A stretch of 14,593 nucleotides of DNA, taken from contig CALBMD010000529.1 in NCBI GenBank assembly GCA_937896265.1, positions 1 through 14,593 of the forward strand, read 5' to 3'. Shown here one piece after another: positions 1 through 7,838 of this stretch (positions are counted from its first letter, which is position 1; every line of letters starts with the position of its first letter). Under the pieces are notes generated by a model. The model was not told where the DNA came from, ran no database searches, and saw only the letters and a program-made list of their open reading frames with translations. A program made the position numbers and the translations under genes. Source of the stretch: an uncultured Pseudomonadota bacterium. GTDB taxonomy: Bacteria > Bdellovibrionota_B > Oligoflexia > Oligoflexales > Bog-1112.

Positions 1-443
1 CCACCACGAAGAATGATGTCAAATAATTCTTCTTCAGAATCCAAAGAAGTCCCGTATTTCTGGCCATTGACGGTAATAAGGCCATCCGTCACAGTAACCA
101 CATCCCCAGGCAAGCCAATTAATCTCTTTACAAAAGAGATACTACGGTCTCTTGGATTATCAAAGACAACAACATCACTGCGTTCAGGTTTAGCGATCTC
201 AAAGAGAACGATATCGGTGAAAGGAACCCGCAGGTTATAAGCCATCTTATTAACGATGAGCTTTTCTCCTACTTGAATATTAGGCACCATTGATGGAGTG
301 GGTACCGTGTAGTTAGCAATAATAGATGATTTGAATGCAAAGACGGCTAAGACAATAAAGCCTAGCGAAAAACCTTCACGAACCCAATCGACTTTCTTTT
401 TAGGAGTAGCTTCAATCTGATCATTGCTCTGATGCTTAAACAC
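1..443 (-). CDS. lepB: Signal peptidase I (C-terminus cut off by the window edge)
   Basis: Type I (leader) signal peptidase, the membrane serine protease that removes Sec and Tat signal peptides on the periplasmic face. Translation from 443 gives 147 residues before the window ends. A charged N-terminus (residues 1-23) is followed by one hydrophobic membrane segment (about 24-43). The nucleophile motif PTPSMVPN follows, with Ser51 as the catalytic serine. The general-base motif KRLIGLPGDVV has Lys106 as the catalytic lysine. Both motifs match the Ser-Lys dyad of the S26 family. The start is a GTG at 443, preceded by GAGG about 8 bases upstream; no in-frame ATG lies before the membrane segment. 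The gene lies downstream of the SulP-carbonic anhydrase gene, separated by a hairpin and a promoter-like site, so it probably has its own transcript. The missing part is the C-terminal beta domain. Confidence 0.94.
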   Translation of the reverse strand, partial: MFKHQSNDQIEATPKKKVDWVREGFSLGFIVLAVFAFKSSIIANYTVPTPSMVPNIQVGEKLIVNKMAYNLRVPFTDIVLFEIAKPERSDVVVFDNPRDRSISFVKRLIGLPGDVVTVTDGLITVNGQKYGTSLDSEEELFDIILRG

Positions 444-494
444 TGGGTGTCCTCGTCTTTTAAAAAGGGTTTAAGGCCAATTTTCGGTCTGGCG

Positions 495-503
495 ATCATA
501 ACA
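495..503 (-). promoter_or_regulatory. Candidate extended -10 promoter for signal peptidase I
   Basis: On the minus strand the bases read TGTTATGAT: a TATGAT hexamer (five of six matches to TATAAT) preceded by the TG of an extended -10. It lies about 50 bases before the GTG start of the signal peptidase gene and downstream of the hairpin at 579-603. No good -35 hexamer sits at the usual distance, which fits an extended -10 promoter. This is inferred from sequence only. Confidence 0.4.
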
Positions 504-562
504 AAAAGGGCGATTTCTTTCTACCGTTTTAGAGGACTTTTTCATAGCAAGTTAAACATCAC

Positions 563-603
563 AAAAAAGCTAGTCTTAGGAGAAAGTCTACAAAACTTCC
601 TCC
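563..603 (-). terminator. Candidate terminator hairpin after the SulP-carbonic anhydrase gene
   Basis: On the minus strand, GGAGGAAGT (603-595) pairs with ACTTTCTCC (587-579) over nine bases, one of them a G-U pair, around a seven-base loop. A run of six T (568-563) follows ten bases later. It begins 14 bases past the stop codon at 617. The gap between stem and T run is longer than in a classic intrinsic terminator, so it could act only partly or protect the 3' end of the message. Confidence 0.5.
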
Positions 604-616
604 AACCTCTTCTGCT

Positions 617-2875
617 TTAAATGCGCAAGTCCTTTTGATGCGCTGACAACACAGGCGCCATGAAAGTGCCCAACTCCTGATTCCACTCTAATATTGTGGC
701 CTTACCTACGTCATAAAACCAACCTGATAGAGAAATTTCTCCTTGCTTCACCCGCTCACTAACCACGCTATAAGTCATCAAATTGCGTATCTGAGCCATA
801 ACATTATTTTTAGCTGCTTCATCACAGTAAGTATCACTAACCTCATTCTTAGGATGACATTCTAGCTCCACATGCCGTAGCCAATACCTAAGTGAAGGGA
901 TATCTGGCATGGTATCAACACCTTTCACAGCAGCCTTCACAGCTCCGCAGGCTGAGTGGCCGCAAATAATAATGTTCTTAATCTTCAATGCCACTATGGC
1001 AAACTCGATAGCAGCACTTTCTCCACAGTTTGGCATAAAGCTACTTTGAGGCACAATATTACCAACATTACGCACTACAAAGAGCTCTCCAGGTTCTGTG
1101 GATGTAATCAAATTAGGGTTGATACGGCTGTCAGAGCAGGTGATAAAAAGCGTATGGGGTGTTTGGCAAATAGCAAGTTTGGCAAATAAATCCTGACGAT
1201 CCGCCGAATAACTTCTATTAAACCAATCAATTCCATGTAACAGTCTTGCTTTAATCGCTTCTGGCTCAGCACTATTTGTTACAACATCCGTCTCAGCAAC
1301 AATCACGGTAAAAGGAAAGTCCTCTGTGCTCAATGCTCGCAACTTCTGTTCATTGCTGTTAGCTATGCCTTTAAGATAGACCTGGACAGATCTATCTTTA
1401 AGAGATTGCCCAAGCGATAGTAAAGCCTTAGCGCCGGAAGTGTCCATAGATGTTAATAAGGTTGCATCGATGACTAAATCACATGGCGCTTCATTATCTT
1501 TAAACTGCGCTAGTATTTCTTCAATTTTAGCTAAAGACAAGAAGTTGAGAGATCCAGTCAAAGTAAGTCTTGACGCGGAATTGCGAGCATAAGATCCAGC
1601 AACAACATTAGTTTGGCTGACGTTTATGAGAATAATGAACAACGCTGCACCAACGCCTGCTTGAATACCTACCAAGAGATCAACAAACACTATGGTGATA
1701 AAAGTAAGCAAAAAGATTAAGGCTTCACCTCGAGCCACCTGCCACAAGTTGTGGAATACTTTAAAATCAATCATACTTACACCAACAAAGATTAAAACAC
1801 TTGCTAGTGCGACAATAGGAACGCGTTGCAATAACGGACCAAGAACCCAAACAGCTAACAGAATAAAAATCGAATGAAAAATCGCTGCACGACGGCTTTT
1901 TGCCCCTGACTTAACATTGATAGCTGAGCGCACAATAATGCCAGCCCCCGGCACGCCACCGCAAAAAGAAATAGCTAAATTGCTAAGCCCCTGTCCAATC
2001 ATTTCTTGATCTGGATCAAAGCGGCCTTTTTTTGCTATTTCATCCACGGCTGAACAGGTCAACATTGTTGTGATAGATGCTGTAAAATACACAGCAATAG
2101 CATTAGGAATAATAGCTGTCAGCATCTTCCAGGTGGGCATCACCAATGTTGACTCAAAAAGTGTTTGAGGCAGTGGCTCCAGAAAAGGTACTTGAACGTT
2201 ATAAATCCATGCCACAAGACTAGGCACAACTAAAGCCATAGGGGCAGCAGGCACTTTGCTGGTCAATTTGGGCACATAATGCATGATGCAAAGACCTAAA
2301 ATACCAAGCATCATCACTTTGCCGCTGCTATGTTCCCAATAACGCGAAAGATGGATTAGGATATCAACTGTGTTGGCTTGCATTGGCGGATCAACGCCTA
2401 AAAGACGAGGAAGCTGTCCGAGAATAATAATGACACCAATACCAGCTGTAAAGCCCGAGACTACAGGTGAAGGGATATAGCGGGAAATTCTCCCAATGCC
2501 TAGAGCACCTGTCAGAATTTGCAGAAAGCCACAAATAAAACACATGATGGCAACAGCCATAATACCAAATTTGTCAACATCATCAGAGATAAGAACAGCC
2601 ATAGCTGCGGCTGGTCCCGAGACACTCAAAGGGCTACCGCCAAATAAAGCAGCAATAATTCCTGCTAGCACTGCTGTAACTAAACCAGAAGATGGGGGCA
2701 TACCTGAGGCTAAAGCAATAGCCAAGGAAAGAGGGATAGAGACGCAGGCTACTGCTAGCCCTGCTAAAGCATCGTCTTTTAGCCCCACAAATGTGAATAG
2801 TGAACGCCACTGCGAGAGCAAGTTTTTAATGCCGAGATCATAGCGAACATTACCCTTCGGGAGAAGTCGATTCAT
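617..2875 (-). CDS. SulP-family anion (bicarbonate) transporter fused to beta-carbonic anhydrase
   Basis: Inner-membrane SulP/SLC26-type transporter with a cytoplasmic STAS domain and a C-terminal beta-carbonic anhydrase. Fusions of this kind are known and are thought to couple bicarbonate transport to CO2/bicarbonate interconversion. The protein is 752 residues: a hydrophobic transport domain at about 35-430, STAS at about 435-535 and carbonic anhydrase at about 550-745. Zinc ligands are visible as Cys580 (motif CSDSR, with the Asp582-Arg584 dyad), His640 and Cys643 (motif GHSACGA). Their spacing matches ordinary beta-class enzymes, so the enzyme domain looks intact. I chose the ATG at 2875, which has GAGG six bases upstream. 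A GTG at 2881 would add two residues, but it directly abuts that GAGG. The gene follows the HlyD-type gene by 113 bases and has its own promoter-like sequence. Bicarbonate as substrate is inferred from the fusion; sulfate or another anion is possible. Confidence 0.93.
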   Translation of the reverse strand: MNRLLPKGNVRYDLGIKNLLSQWRSLFTFVGLKDDALAGLAVACVSIPLSLAIALASGMPPSSGLVTAVLAGIIAALFGGSPLSVSGPAAAMAVLISDDVDKFGIMAVAIMCFICGFLQILTGALGIGRISRYIPSPVVSGFTAGIGVIIILGQLPRLLGVDPPMQANTVDILIHLSRYWEHSSGKVMMLGILGLCIMHYVPKLTSKVPAAPMALVVPSLVAWIYNVQVPFLEPLPQTLFESTLVMPTWKMLTAIIPNAIAVYFTASITTMLTCSAVDEIAKKGRFDPDQEMIGQGLSNLAISFCGGVPGAGIIVRSAINVKSGAKSRRAAIFHSIFILLAVWVLGPLLQRVPIVALASVLIFVGVSMIDFKVFHNLWQVARGEALIFLLTFITIVFVDLLVGIQAGVGAALFIILINVSQTNVVAGSYARNSASRLTLTGSLNFLSLAKIEEILAQFKDNEAPCDLVIDATLLTSMDTSGAKALLSLGQSLKDRSVQVYLKGIANSNEQKLRALSTEDFPFTVIVAETDVVTNSAEPEAIKARLLHGIDWFNRSYSADRQDLFAKLAICQTPHTLFITCSDSRINPNLITSTEPGELFVVRNVGNIVPQSSFMPNCGESAAIEFAIVALKIKNIIICGHSACGAVKAAVKGVDTMPDIPSLRYWLRHVELECHPKNEVSDTYCDEAAKNNVMAQIRNLMTYSVVSERVKQGEISLSGWFYDVGKATILEWNQELGTFMAPVLSAHQKDLRI

Positions 2876-2900
2876 GCACACCTCGATGTTGAAAGGTTTT

Positions 2901-2936
2901 ATTTTATACTATGATCGAAAACGGTTTTGCATTCAA
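2901..2936 (-). promoter_or_regulatory. Candidate promoter of the SulP-carbonic anhydrase gene
   Basis: On the minus strand, TTGAAT (2936-2931) and CATAGT (2913-2908) are 17 bases apart, each matching the sigma-70 consensus at four of six positions. A TATAAAAT stretch (2908-2901) directly follows and may be the real -10. An 11-base palindrome, AAAACCGTTTT, lies between the hexamers. The gene starts 26 bases further on. No terminator was found after the preceding HlyD-type gene, so read-through from that operon is also possible. Confidence 0.33.
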
Positions 2937-2988
2937 TGAAAGTCATCTAAGGAGTTTTAATCTAAGATTTGCAAGGAGAAGGGGTTAA

Positions 2989-3963
2989 TTATCTTTCGCG
3001 GAAAGCTTCGCGAGCTGAAGAAAAGATAGGTTTTAACAAATATTGCATAACCGATTTTTTTCCTGTTTTAATCTCGCCGGTCAGTGTCATACCAATCATT
3101 ACAGGCATCTGATCTTTATTGCCAATATAAGGACTCGCTAATTTGACTCGACCCTTATAATAGACCTGGCCATCCTGCTCCATAAAAGTAGTGGGTGACA
3201 CAAAATAAAGCTTGCCACGCACGCCGCCATAACGGTTAAAATCATACGATGTGAATTTCAATGTCGCATACTGACCAAGTTTCACATGACCAATATCCTT
3301 TGGCAAAATTTTAACTTCACTAATGAGACGACCACCAATAGGAATAATTTCCATAATATCTTGCGAAGGCCGAATGACACCACGCTGTGGCGGAATATTA
3401 ATCTTATAAATCTCACCGTGAATTGGTGATACAATATCTTGATCGCGAATAACTCTTCGTCGCTCTGAAATCGATTCTTCAACTGTCTTAATTTCACCTT
3501 CAAGATCTCGACGCTGCTTTTGCACATCCAAAAAAGAAATGCGAGAGCTAAGCCCCTCCTTTACCAATCTCTCTCTAGTTTGGTATTCATCAACAATCAA
3601 CTCATGGTTAGATCGCAACAAATCTCGTCGCTGCAGAAGCTTACGCAAATCTGACTCCAAAGCTTCTTTATCTAAACTCAAAAGAGATTGTCCGCGCCGC
3701 ACCTGATCGCCTTCTTGCACATTTAATTTAGTTACAATACCACCCAGATCGTGCTGTACAACATGCATTTTCCTATCTGGTACAATCGTGCCGGGCGCTA
3801 CCGCAACCTCGTCAATCTCTGTAAAAGAAGCCCAGACAATAAAAACAGCTAAGGTGACTAATGTCAGTAGAATAGCAATACGCTCAAGACGAACGCTCAC
3901 CTCTTCTTCAAGAAGAACTGACTTTGCTAAGTAACTCCTGAAATTTCGTTTTGAAACAGTCAT
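2989..3963 (-). CDS. HlyD-type membrane-fusion protein of a type I secretion system
   Basis: Periplasmic adaptor that links an inner-membrane ABC exporter to a TolC-type outer-membrane channel. The protein is 324 residues: a short cytoplasmic N-terminus, one membrane segment at about 29-47, then a lipoyl-like half-motif (GGIVTKLNVQEGDQVRRGQ). A heptad-rich, charged coiled-coil hairpin covers about 103-170, and a beta-barrel region follows. The C-terminus (TGEIKTGKKSV, then YLLKP and a final RER) is typical of HlyD/PrtE/LapC adaptors. It is clearly shorter than E. coli HlyD (about 478 residues) because the coiled coil is short, suggesting a long partner channel or a close inner/outer-membrane fit. 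ATG start with AGGA/GAGG just upstream. Only 7 bases separate it from the stop of ABC subunit 2. It is the last gene of the export operon. Confidence 0.92.
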   Translation of the reverse strand: MTVSKRNFRSYLAKSVLLEEEVSVRLERIAILLTLVTLAVFIVWASFTEIDEVAVAPGTIVPDRKMHVVQHDLGGIVTKLNVQEGDQVRRGQSLLSLDKEALESDLRKLLQRRDLLRSNHELIVDEYQTRERLVKEGLSSRISFLDVQKQRRDLEGEIKTVEESISERRRVIRDQDIVSPIHGEIYKINIPPQRGVIRPSQDIMEIIPIGGRLISEVKILPKDIGHVKLGQYATLKFTSYDFNRYGGVRGKLYFVSPTTFMEQDGQVYYKGRVKLASPYIGNKDQMPVMIGMTLTGEIKTGKKSVMQYLLKPIFSSAREAFRER

Positions 3964-3970
3964 CCTCTTC

Positions 3971-6112
3971 CTATGCCGCAGCTTTTGTTATAGCAAACTG
4001 CTTCTGCATCATTTTCTCCACCTTATCAGGTGTATCAAAAGCCTTCATTCGTCCCTCGTTCATCCAAAGAACCTTGTCCGCTATACTAAAATATTCGGTA
4101 TTTTGAGTAGAAATAATAATAGTTGCTAGCCCTTTTGCAGCAGCCAAAGTTGCTAAAAACTGTCGCTCGTGATCTTCACCTAAGCCATAACCAGGATTAT
4201 CTAATAACCAAAGATTCGATTTTTTAATAAACATCAAAGCCATACCAAATCGTCTTAAAAATGACTCTGAGAAACTTGATATCGATCTTTCATCAAGAAT
4301 TGTATCAAGGCCTGCTGGCAGCCTATCGATTTCTTCTAACAAACCTGTTTCTGACAACGCCATCTCGATAGCATCAGTATCTCCCTCCGGGTCGACGAGC
4401 AAGATATTATCTCGCAGGCTACCCTTGAAAAAGAAAGAGTTCTCGGGCATATAAGCAATTTGCTTGCGAAGCGACATTGGATTGATCTGTTTTGAATTCA
4501 AATTATCAATCAAAACACGACCACTCTGCGGGTAATACATCCCTAAAATCAATTTAAGGATACTAGACTTACCGCTAGAATCATGCCCGATAACAACTAC
4601 TGTTTCTGTACTTTCGATATCAAAGTTAACACCTAACAACGCTGGATTAGCATCTTTTGAATAGCGCAACGAAACCATATTAAAAGACACTCGCCCCTCG
4701 ATCTCGGTATCTTGAGTTGCTATCTTATTGTAGCCTGCTTCAATAGGTAAATTCATCAGTTTATCAACTTGATCGATACTGTGCCGAAGTTTATCAATCT
4801 GGGTACTAACATTAAAAGAGCTTTTTAGTGGTGCTAAGATTCTCCAAGTGATCATCATAGAGCCCATGAGGCCACCAGCATCAAGCTTATGAGCAAAAAT
4901 CTGATCCACCCCTACCCATATAGTAACTAGGCCAGCACAGGCAATGAGATATTGCGAAAAGGCACTGAGTAGAATCTGAAGTCTACGATCAAAAACTGAA
5001 TGCACATTTGCCTTTAACGACAAGTCATTAAATTGATTTTTCCACTGCTCAACCAAAAATAATTTGCGAATAGTAACTAAATTAGAGAAGGCATCAATGA
5101 GAAAATCTCGCTTTTCTTTCATATATAAACTCGATTTCTTTACTGTCTTGCGCCCTACCTTTTTTACCAAAAAACCTGACAGTAAAAAAATAACTGCTAC
5201 AGAGATTGTGACCAAAGAAATAGGCATGCATATGTGGTATTGCACAAAAATCAAAATCACCACAAAAGGCAGCTCAAGCAAGGCAATCGCTGCTTTTCCT
5301 GATATAAAAGCCTGAATGGAATCAAAATCACGAATACGAGTCAACTGCGCTGTAAGCGAGGCAAGCTCTGTATAAGAAGGTGGCAGAAATAAAATACGCC
5401 TTAGTACCTGAATAGAAATAATATTACGCACGCGGGCGCTAATCATCGACATTAAATAGCTTCTTACCAATCTAAACATCAGCATGGCAGAGAGATAAGC
5501 CACAATACCAAACCAAAGTTGGTCAATAGCATAGATATCACTAATAATAGAGATTTGACCAAAAACCACCATTACGATCAGCGGCGCAATAACAGCAAGA
5601 ACACTAAGAACAAGAGAGATAAAGAAGACATAGAGAAGAGGCCTATTAAATCTGCTAATAATCTTACGAAACCAATCCATTTGAGGATCATTCAGCGTTT
5701 CTTCATCTAGGCTTCGTTTAGAAAAACGGATAAAATGGCCGCTTTTATTTGGTATCTCGACATGCATAAATTTCTTAGTAACAGGATCATAAATTTCTAC
5801 AAAGTTCTCATACCGCTGGCGTAAAAGAAAAACTTTCTGAGGTGTCACAAAGAGAATAGGATAAAGTTCAGAACGGATATTGCGCAACTTAGACTTGCGT
5901 CTAGCAAAATTCCAGCCCAAGTAACTGATTACGGAAAGAGCTTTATCTTCAGTAACCTCTTCAGATTGGCCTGAAATAAGCTCATTGAGGTAGCTTGAGC
6001 TACCACTCCAACCTAAGGTTTGTAGAAGAGGGCGGATAACTTCTGAGAAGCTCACCGGCAAAGTGTCTCTCTTGCGTAACTTTGTTAGAGCACTCTTTAG
6101 CATCCAAACCAT
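3971..6112 (-). CDS. Type I secretion ABC exporter subunit 2, with C39-like N-terminal domain and degenerate ATPase motifs
   Basis: Inner-membrane ABC exporter half-transporter, 713 residues. Residues 1 to about 125 resemble the C39-peptidase-like domain of HlyB/LapB-type exporters, but no cysteine sits at the catalytic position, so it should be a docking domain rather than a protease. The six-helix membrane domain spans about 155-440, and the ATPase domain is C-terminal. Walker A is intact (GHDSSGKSS, Lys515). Other key positions deviate: the Q-loop glutamine is Glu (YMPEN), the LSGGQ signature reads FSESF (614-618 by ungapped alignment from Walker B), the catalytic glutamate after Asp638 is Asn639, and the switch histidine is Gln670. 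ATP binding is plausible; normal hydrolysis is doubtful. I chose the ATG at 6112 (AGG upstream, 10 bases after the previous stop) over a GTG at 6151 inside subunit 1. It probably pairs with subunit 1 as a heterodimer. Confidence 0.9.
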   Translation of the reverse strand: MVWMLKSALTKLRKRDTLPVSFSEVIRPLLQTLGWSGSSSYLNELISGQSEEVTEDKALSVISYLGWNFARRKSKLRNIRSELYPILFVTPQKVFLLRQRYENFVEIYDPVTKKFMHVEIPNKSGHFIRFSKRSLDEETLNDPQMDWFRKIISRFNRPLLYVFFISLVLSVLAVIAPLIVMVVFGQISIISDIYAIDQLWFGIVAYLSAMLMFRLVRSYLMSMISARVRNIISIQVLRRILFLPPSYTELASLTAQLTRIRDFDSIQAFISGKAAIALLELPFVVILIFVQYHICMPISLVTISVAVIFLLSGFLVKKVGRKTVKKSSLYMKEKRDFLIDAFSNLVTIRKLFLVEQWKNQFNDLSLKANVHSVFDRRLQILLSAFSQYLIACAGLVTIWVGVDQIFAHKLDAGGLMGSMMITWRILAPLKSSFNVSTQIDKLRHSIDQVDKLMNLPIEAGYNKIATQDTEIEGRVSFNMVSLRYSKDANPALLGVNFDIESTETVVVIGHDSSGKSSILKLILGMYYPQSGRVLIDNLNSKQINPMSLRKQIAYMPENSFFFKGSLRDNILLVDPEGDTDAIEMALSETGLLEEIDRLPAGLDTILDERSISSFSESFLRRFGMALMFIKKSNLWLLDNPGYGLGEDHERQFLATLAAAKGLATIIISTQNTEYFSIADKVLWMNEGRMKAFDTPDKVEKMMQKQFAITKAAA

Positions 6113-6122
6113 ATTTACCTGC

Positions 6123-7838
6123 CTAAAATAGTAACAAGTTATTGCTACCACGTAGCGCTAAACGAGGATCAACGATCTCCAAACTACGATTTTCAGCTAT
6201 CTGCATGATCTTGTCACATAACGCCAAGTGCTCGGTATTAGCGGTAACTAACACCACCGTACACTGTGATTTCGCATACTCTATCATATCGTGAAAGACC
6301 TTAGCTGACCCTTGGTCCAAAGATGTATCTGCTTTATCAATCAGCATGATTTTTGGTCGAATCATAAGAGCACGAATCAGACTTACCAAATGAATAAGGC
6401 TTCGTGAAATAGTTAGATTTGATTCTCGATCAATACGAGTTTGAAAACCCTGTGGTAGAGCAGCAAAGACTTCATCGAGATGAAAGAGACGAGCAATATC
6501 CATCGCTTTTTTATTATTGCGATGGTCATAATTGGACATATTTTCAAGAACTGTACCCTTAAAAAGCACCGCCGTTTGCGGCACATAGGCTAGATTTGTC
6601 ATCTGTAGATTATTAATCTCGTACTTAGACACATCATAGCTATCCATCAGTATTTCACCTTTTTGCGGCAGAATTTGTCCAGAGATTAGATTGAGGATAG
6701 TTGTAGTACCAAGAAATCGTGATGGACAAAGGCCAAGCATCTCTCCTGGATTTAGAGTCAATGACAAGTTATCAACCACAGGTCCTTTAGTACCAAAATA
6801 GGAGAAAGAAACATTTTGCAGCACAATCTTACCTCTAATTTCTTCATGCTGTGGAATTGCTCGCTTCTCAAAATTATCAACCTTTGCATCGAAAATTTTC
6901 TTCACTTTTTCAATAGCAAGCTCAAGAGCTGAGCGATGCAACCAAAAAGTAATGGCACTTTGTATTGGCTGGACAGCGCGAGAGGACATAGTCATGCAAG
7001 CTGTCAATACCCCAAGCGTTATCTTGCCATCGATTACATCAGGCCCCCCGAAGAAGAAGACGCCAAAGAGAATTAGTTGTGACAAAACAAAACCTAAATC
7101 CTCTGGAACACTAGTAACAAAGTTAGTTTTGAAATCAAGACTGGCCTGCTCTTCCTGAAGTTTTTCAAATTCCTTCATCTTTGATTCTTCAAGAGAAAAC
7201 GATTTTACTTGATGAATCTTGCTAATGAGTTCAATGATAAAGTCAGTACGCTGATTATCCATGATTTCATTTAAAGCTTCATAGCGACTGGTAGCAAACT
7301 TTAGCAGCATGATAGCGACAAAGAACAAGGCCATCGACACAAAAATAAAGAGGAATATTTTTTGGCTAAGCTTATAGATAATCCACAGAAATAAAAGACC
7401 AAAAGGAATATCAAGAAAAATGTTAATTAAGTTGTTCGAATAAAACCCTTTAATAGTACCAATAGCTTCAAGTTGATCAAGGCGATGAGCAATTCTCGAT
7501 GATTCAAGATCGCGAAAACTCATTTCAAGCACATGAGAAAAGGCCATGTTACTTATAACATGCTCATACTTTGCTCCAACAAAAGCCGCAATGCTATCAC
7601 GAAAAAACCGCACTACAAACTCAAAGGTGATAGCTACCGAAGCGCCTAAAATAAGCCAAAACAAAGACCCTGTAGATTGATTAGGAATAATACGATCATA
7701 AACCTGAAGCATGATAAGTGGTGTTGCTAAAGCAAGTAAGTTTAAAGCCAGAGCCCCCCAATAGAGATTGCGGACGTTTTGAAACGACAGCTTCAAAAAG
7801 AAGCGAATCGAAAAAATATCTTCTACCTTTTCCTTCAC
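6123..7838 (-). CDS. Type I secretion ABC exporter subunit 1, with degenerate ATPase motifs
   Basis: Inner-membrane ABC half-transporter of 571 residues that starts directly with the membrane domain and lacks a C39-like domain, as in PrtD-type proteins. The motif VYDRIIPNQSTGSL (about 46-59) is typical of type I secretion exporters. In the ATPase domain the A-loop tyrosine, the YVPQ Q-loop and the SLD D-loop are recognisable. Walker A reads PSRFLGTTT, with Thr378 where the essential lysine should be. The signature LSGGQ reads ISRSL (477-481), the catalytic glutamate after Asp501 is Lys502, and Ala533 replaces the switch histidine. This nucleotide site should neither bind nor hydrolyse ATP normally. 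The GTG start overlaps the upstream stop (GTGA) and has GAGGG 7 bases upstream, so translation is coupled to the outer-membrane factor. The reading frame is uninterrupted, which argues against simple decay. Confidence 0.9.
   Translation of the reverse strand: MKEKVEDIFSIRFFLKLSFQNVRNLYWGALALNLLALATPLIMLQVYDRIIPNQSTGSLFWLILGASVAITFEFVVRFFRDSIAAFVGAKYEHVISNMAFSHVLEMSFRDLESSRIAHRLDQLEAIGTIKGFYSNNLINIFLDIPFGLLFLWIIYKLSQKIFLFIFVSMALFFVAIMLLKFATSRYEALNEIMDNQRTDFIIELISKIHQVKSFSLEESKMKEFEKLQEEQASLDFKTNFVTSVPEDLGFVLSQLILFGVFFFGGPDVIDGKITLGVLTACMTMSSRAVQPIQSAITFWLHRSALELAIEKVKKIFDAKVDNFEKRAIPQHEEIRGKIVLQNVSFSYFGTKGPVVDNLSLTLNPGEMLGLCPSRFLGTTTILNLISGQILPQKGEILMDSYDVSKYEINNLQMTNLAYVPQTAVLFKGTVLENMSNYDHRNNKKAMDIARLFHLDEVFAALPQGFQTRIDRESNLTISRSLIHLVSLIRALMIRPKIMLIDKADTSLDQGSAKVFHDMIEYAKSQCTVVLVTANTEHLALCDKIMQIAENRSLEIVDPRLALRGSNNLLLF

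Noticed and set aside
432..620. Plus-strand frame of 62 codons in the gap before the SulP gene
   Set aside because: It overlaps the start of the signal peptidase gene and the terminator hairpin, has no ribosome site and resembles no protein.
2496..2843. Long plus-strand reading frame opposite the SulP membrane domain
   Set aside because: The encoded sequence has low complexity and no recognisable domain, and lies fully antisense to a confident gene. Other similar antisense frames (for example 956-1189, 1692-1877, 5064-5315, 12148-12568, 14068-14427) were rejected for the same reason.
2876..2881. GTG at 2881 as start of the SulP-carbonic anhydrase gene
   Set aside because: The only ribosome site, GAGG at 2885-2882, would touch that GTG with no spacing. 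The ATG at 2875 has the normal gap of six bases.
5700..6112. Active C39 double-glycine peptidase at the N-terminus of ABC subunit 2
   Set aside because: The region has the general C39-like pattern but no cysteine at the expected catalytic place, so it is treated as a non-catalytic docking domain.
6113..6151. GTG at 6151 as start of ABC subunit 2
   Set aside because: It lies inside the coding region of subunit 1 without a ribosome site; the ATG at 6112 has AGG upstream and follows the subunit 1 stop by 10 bases.
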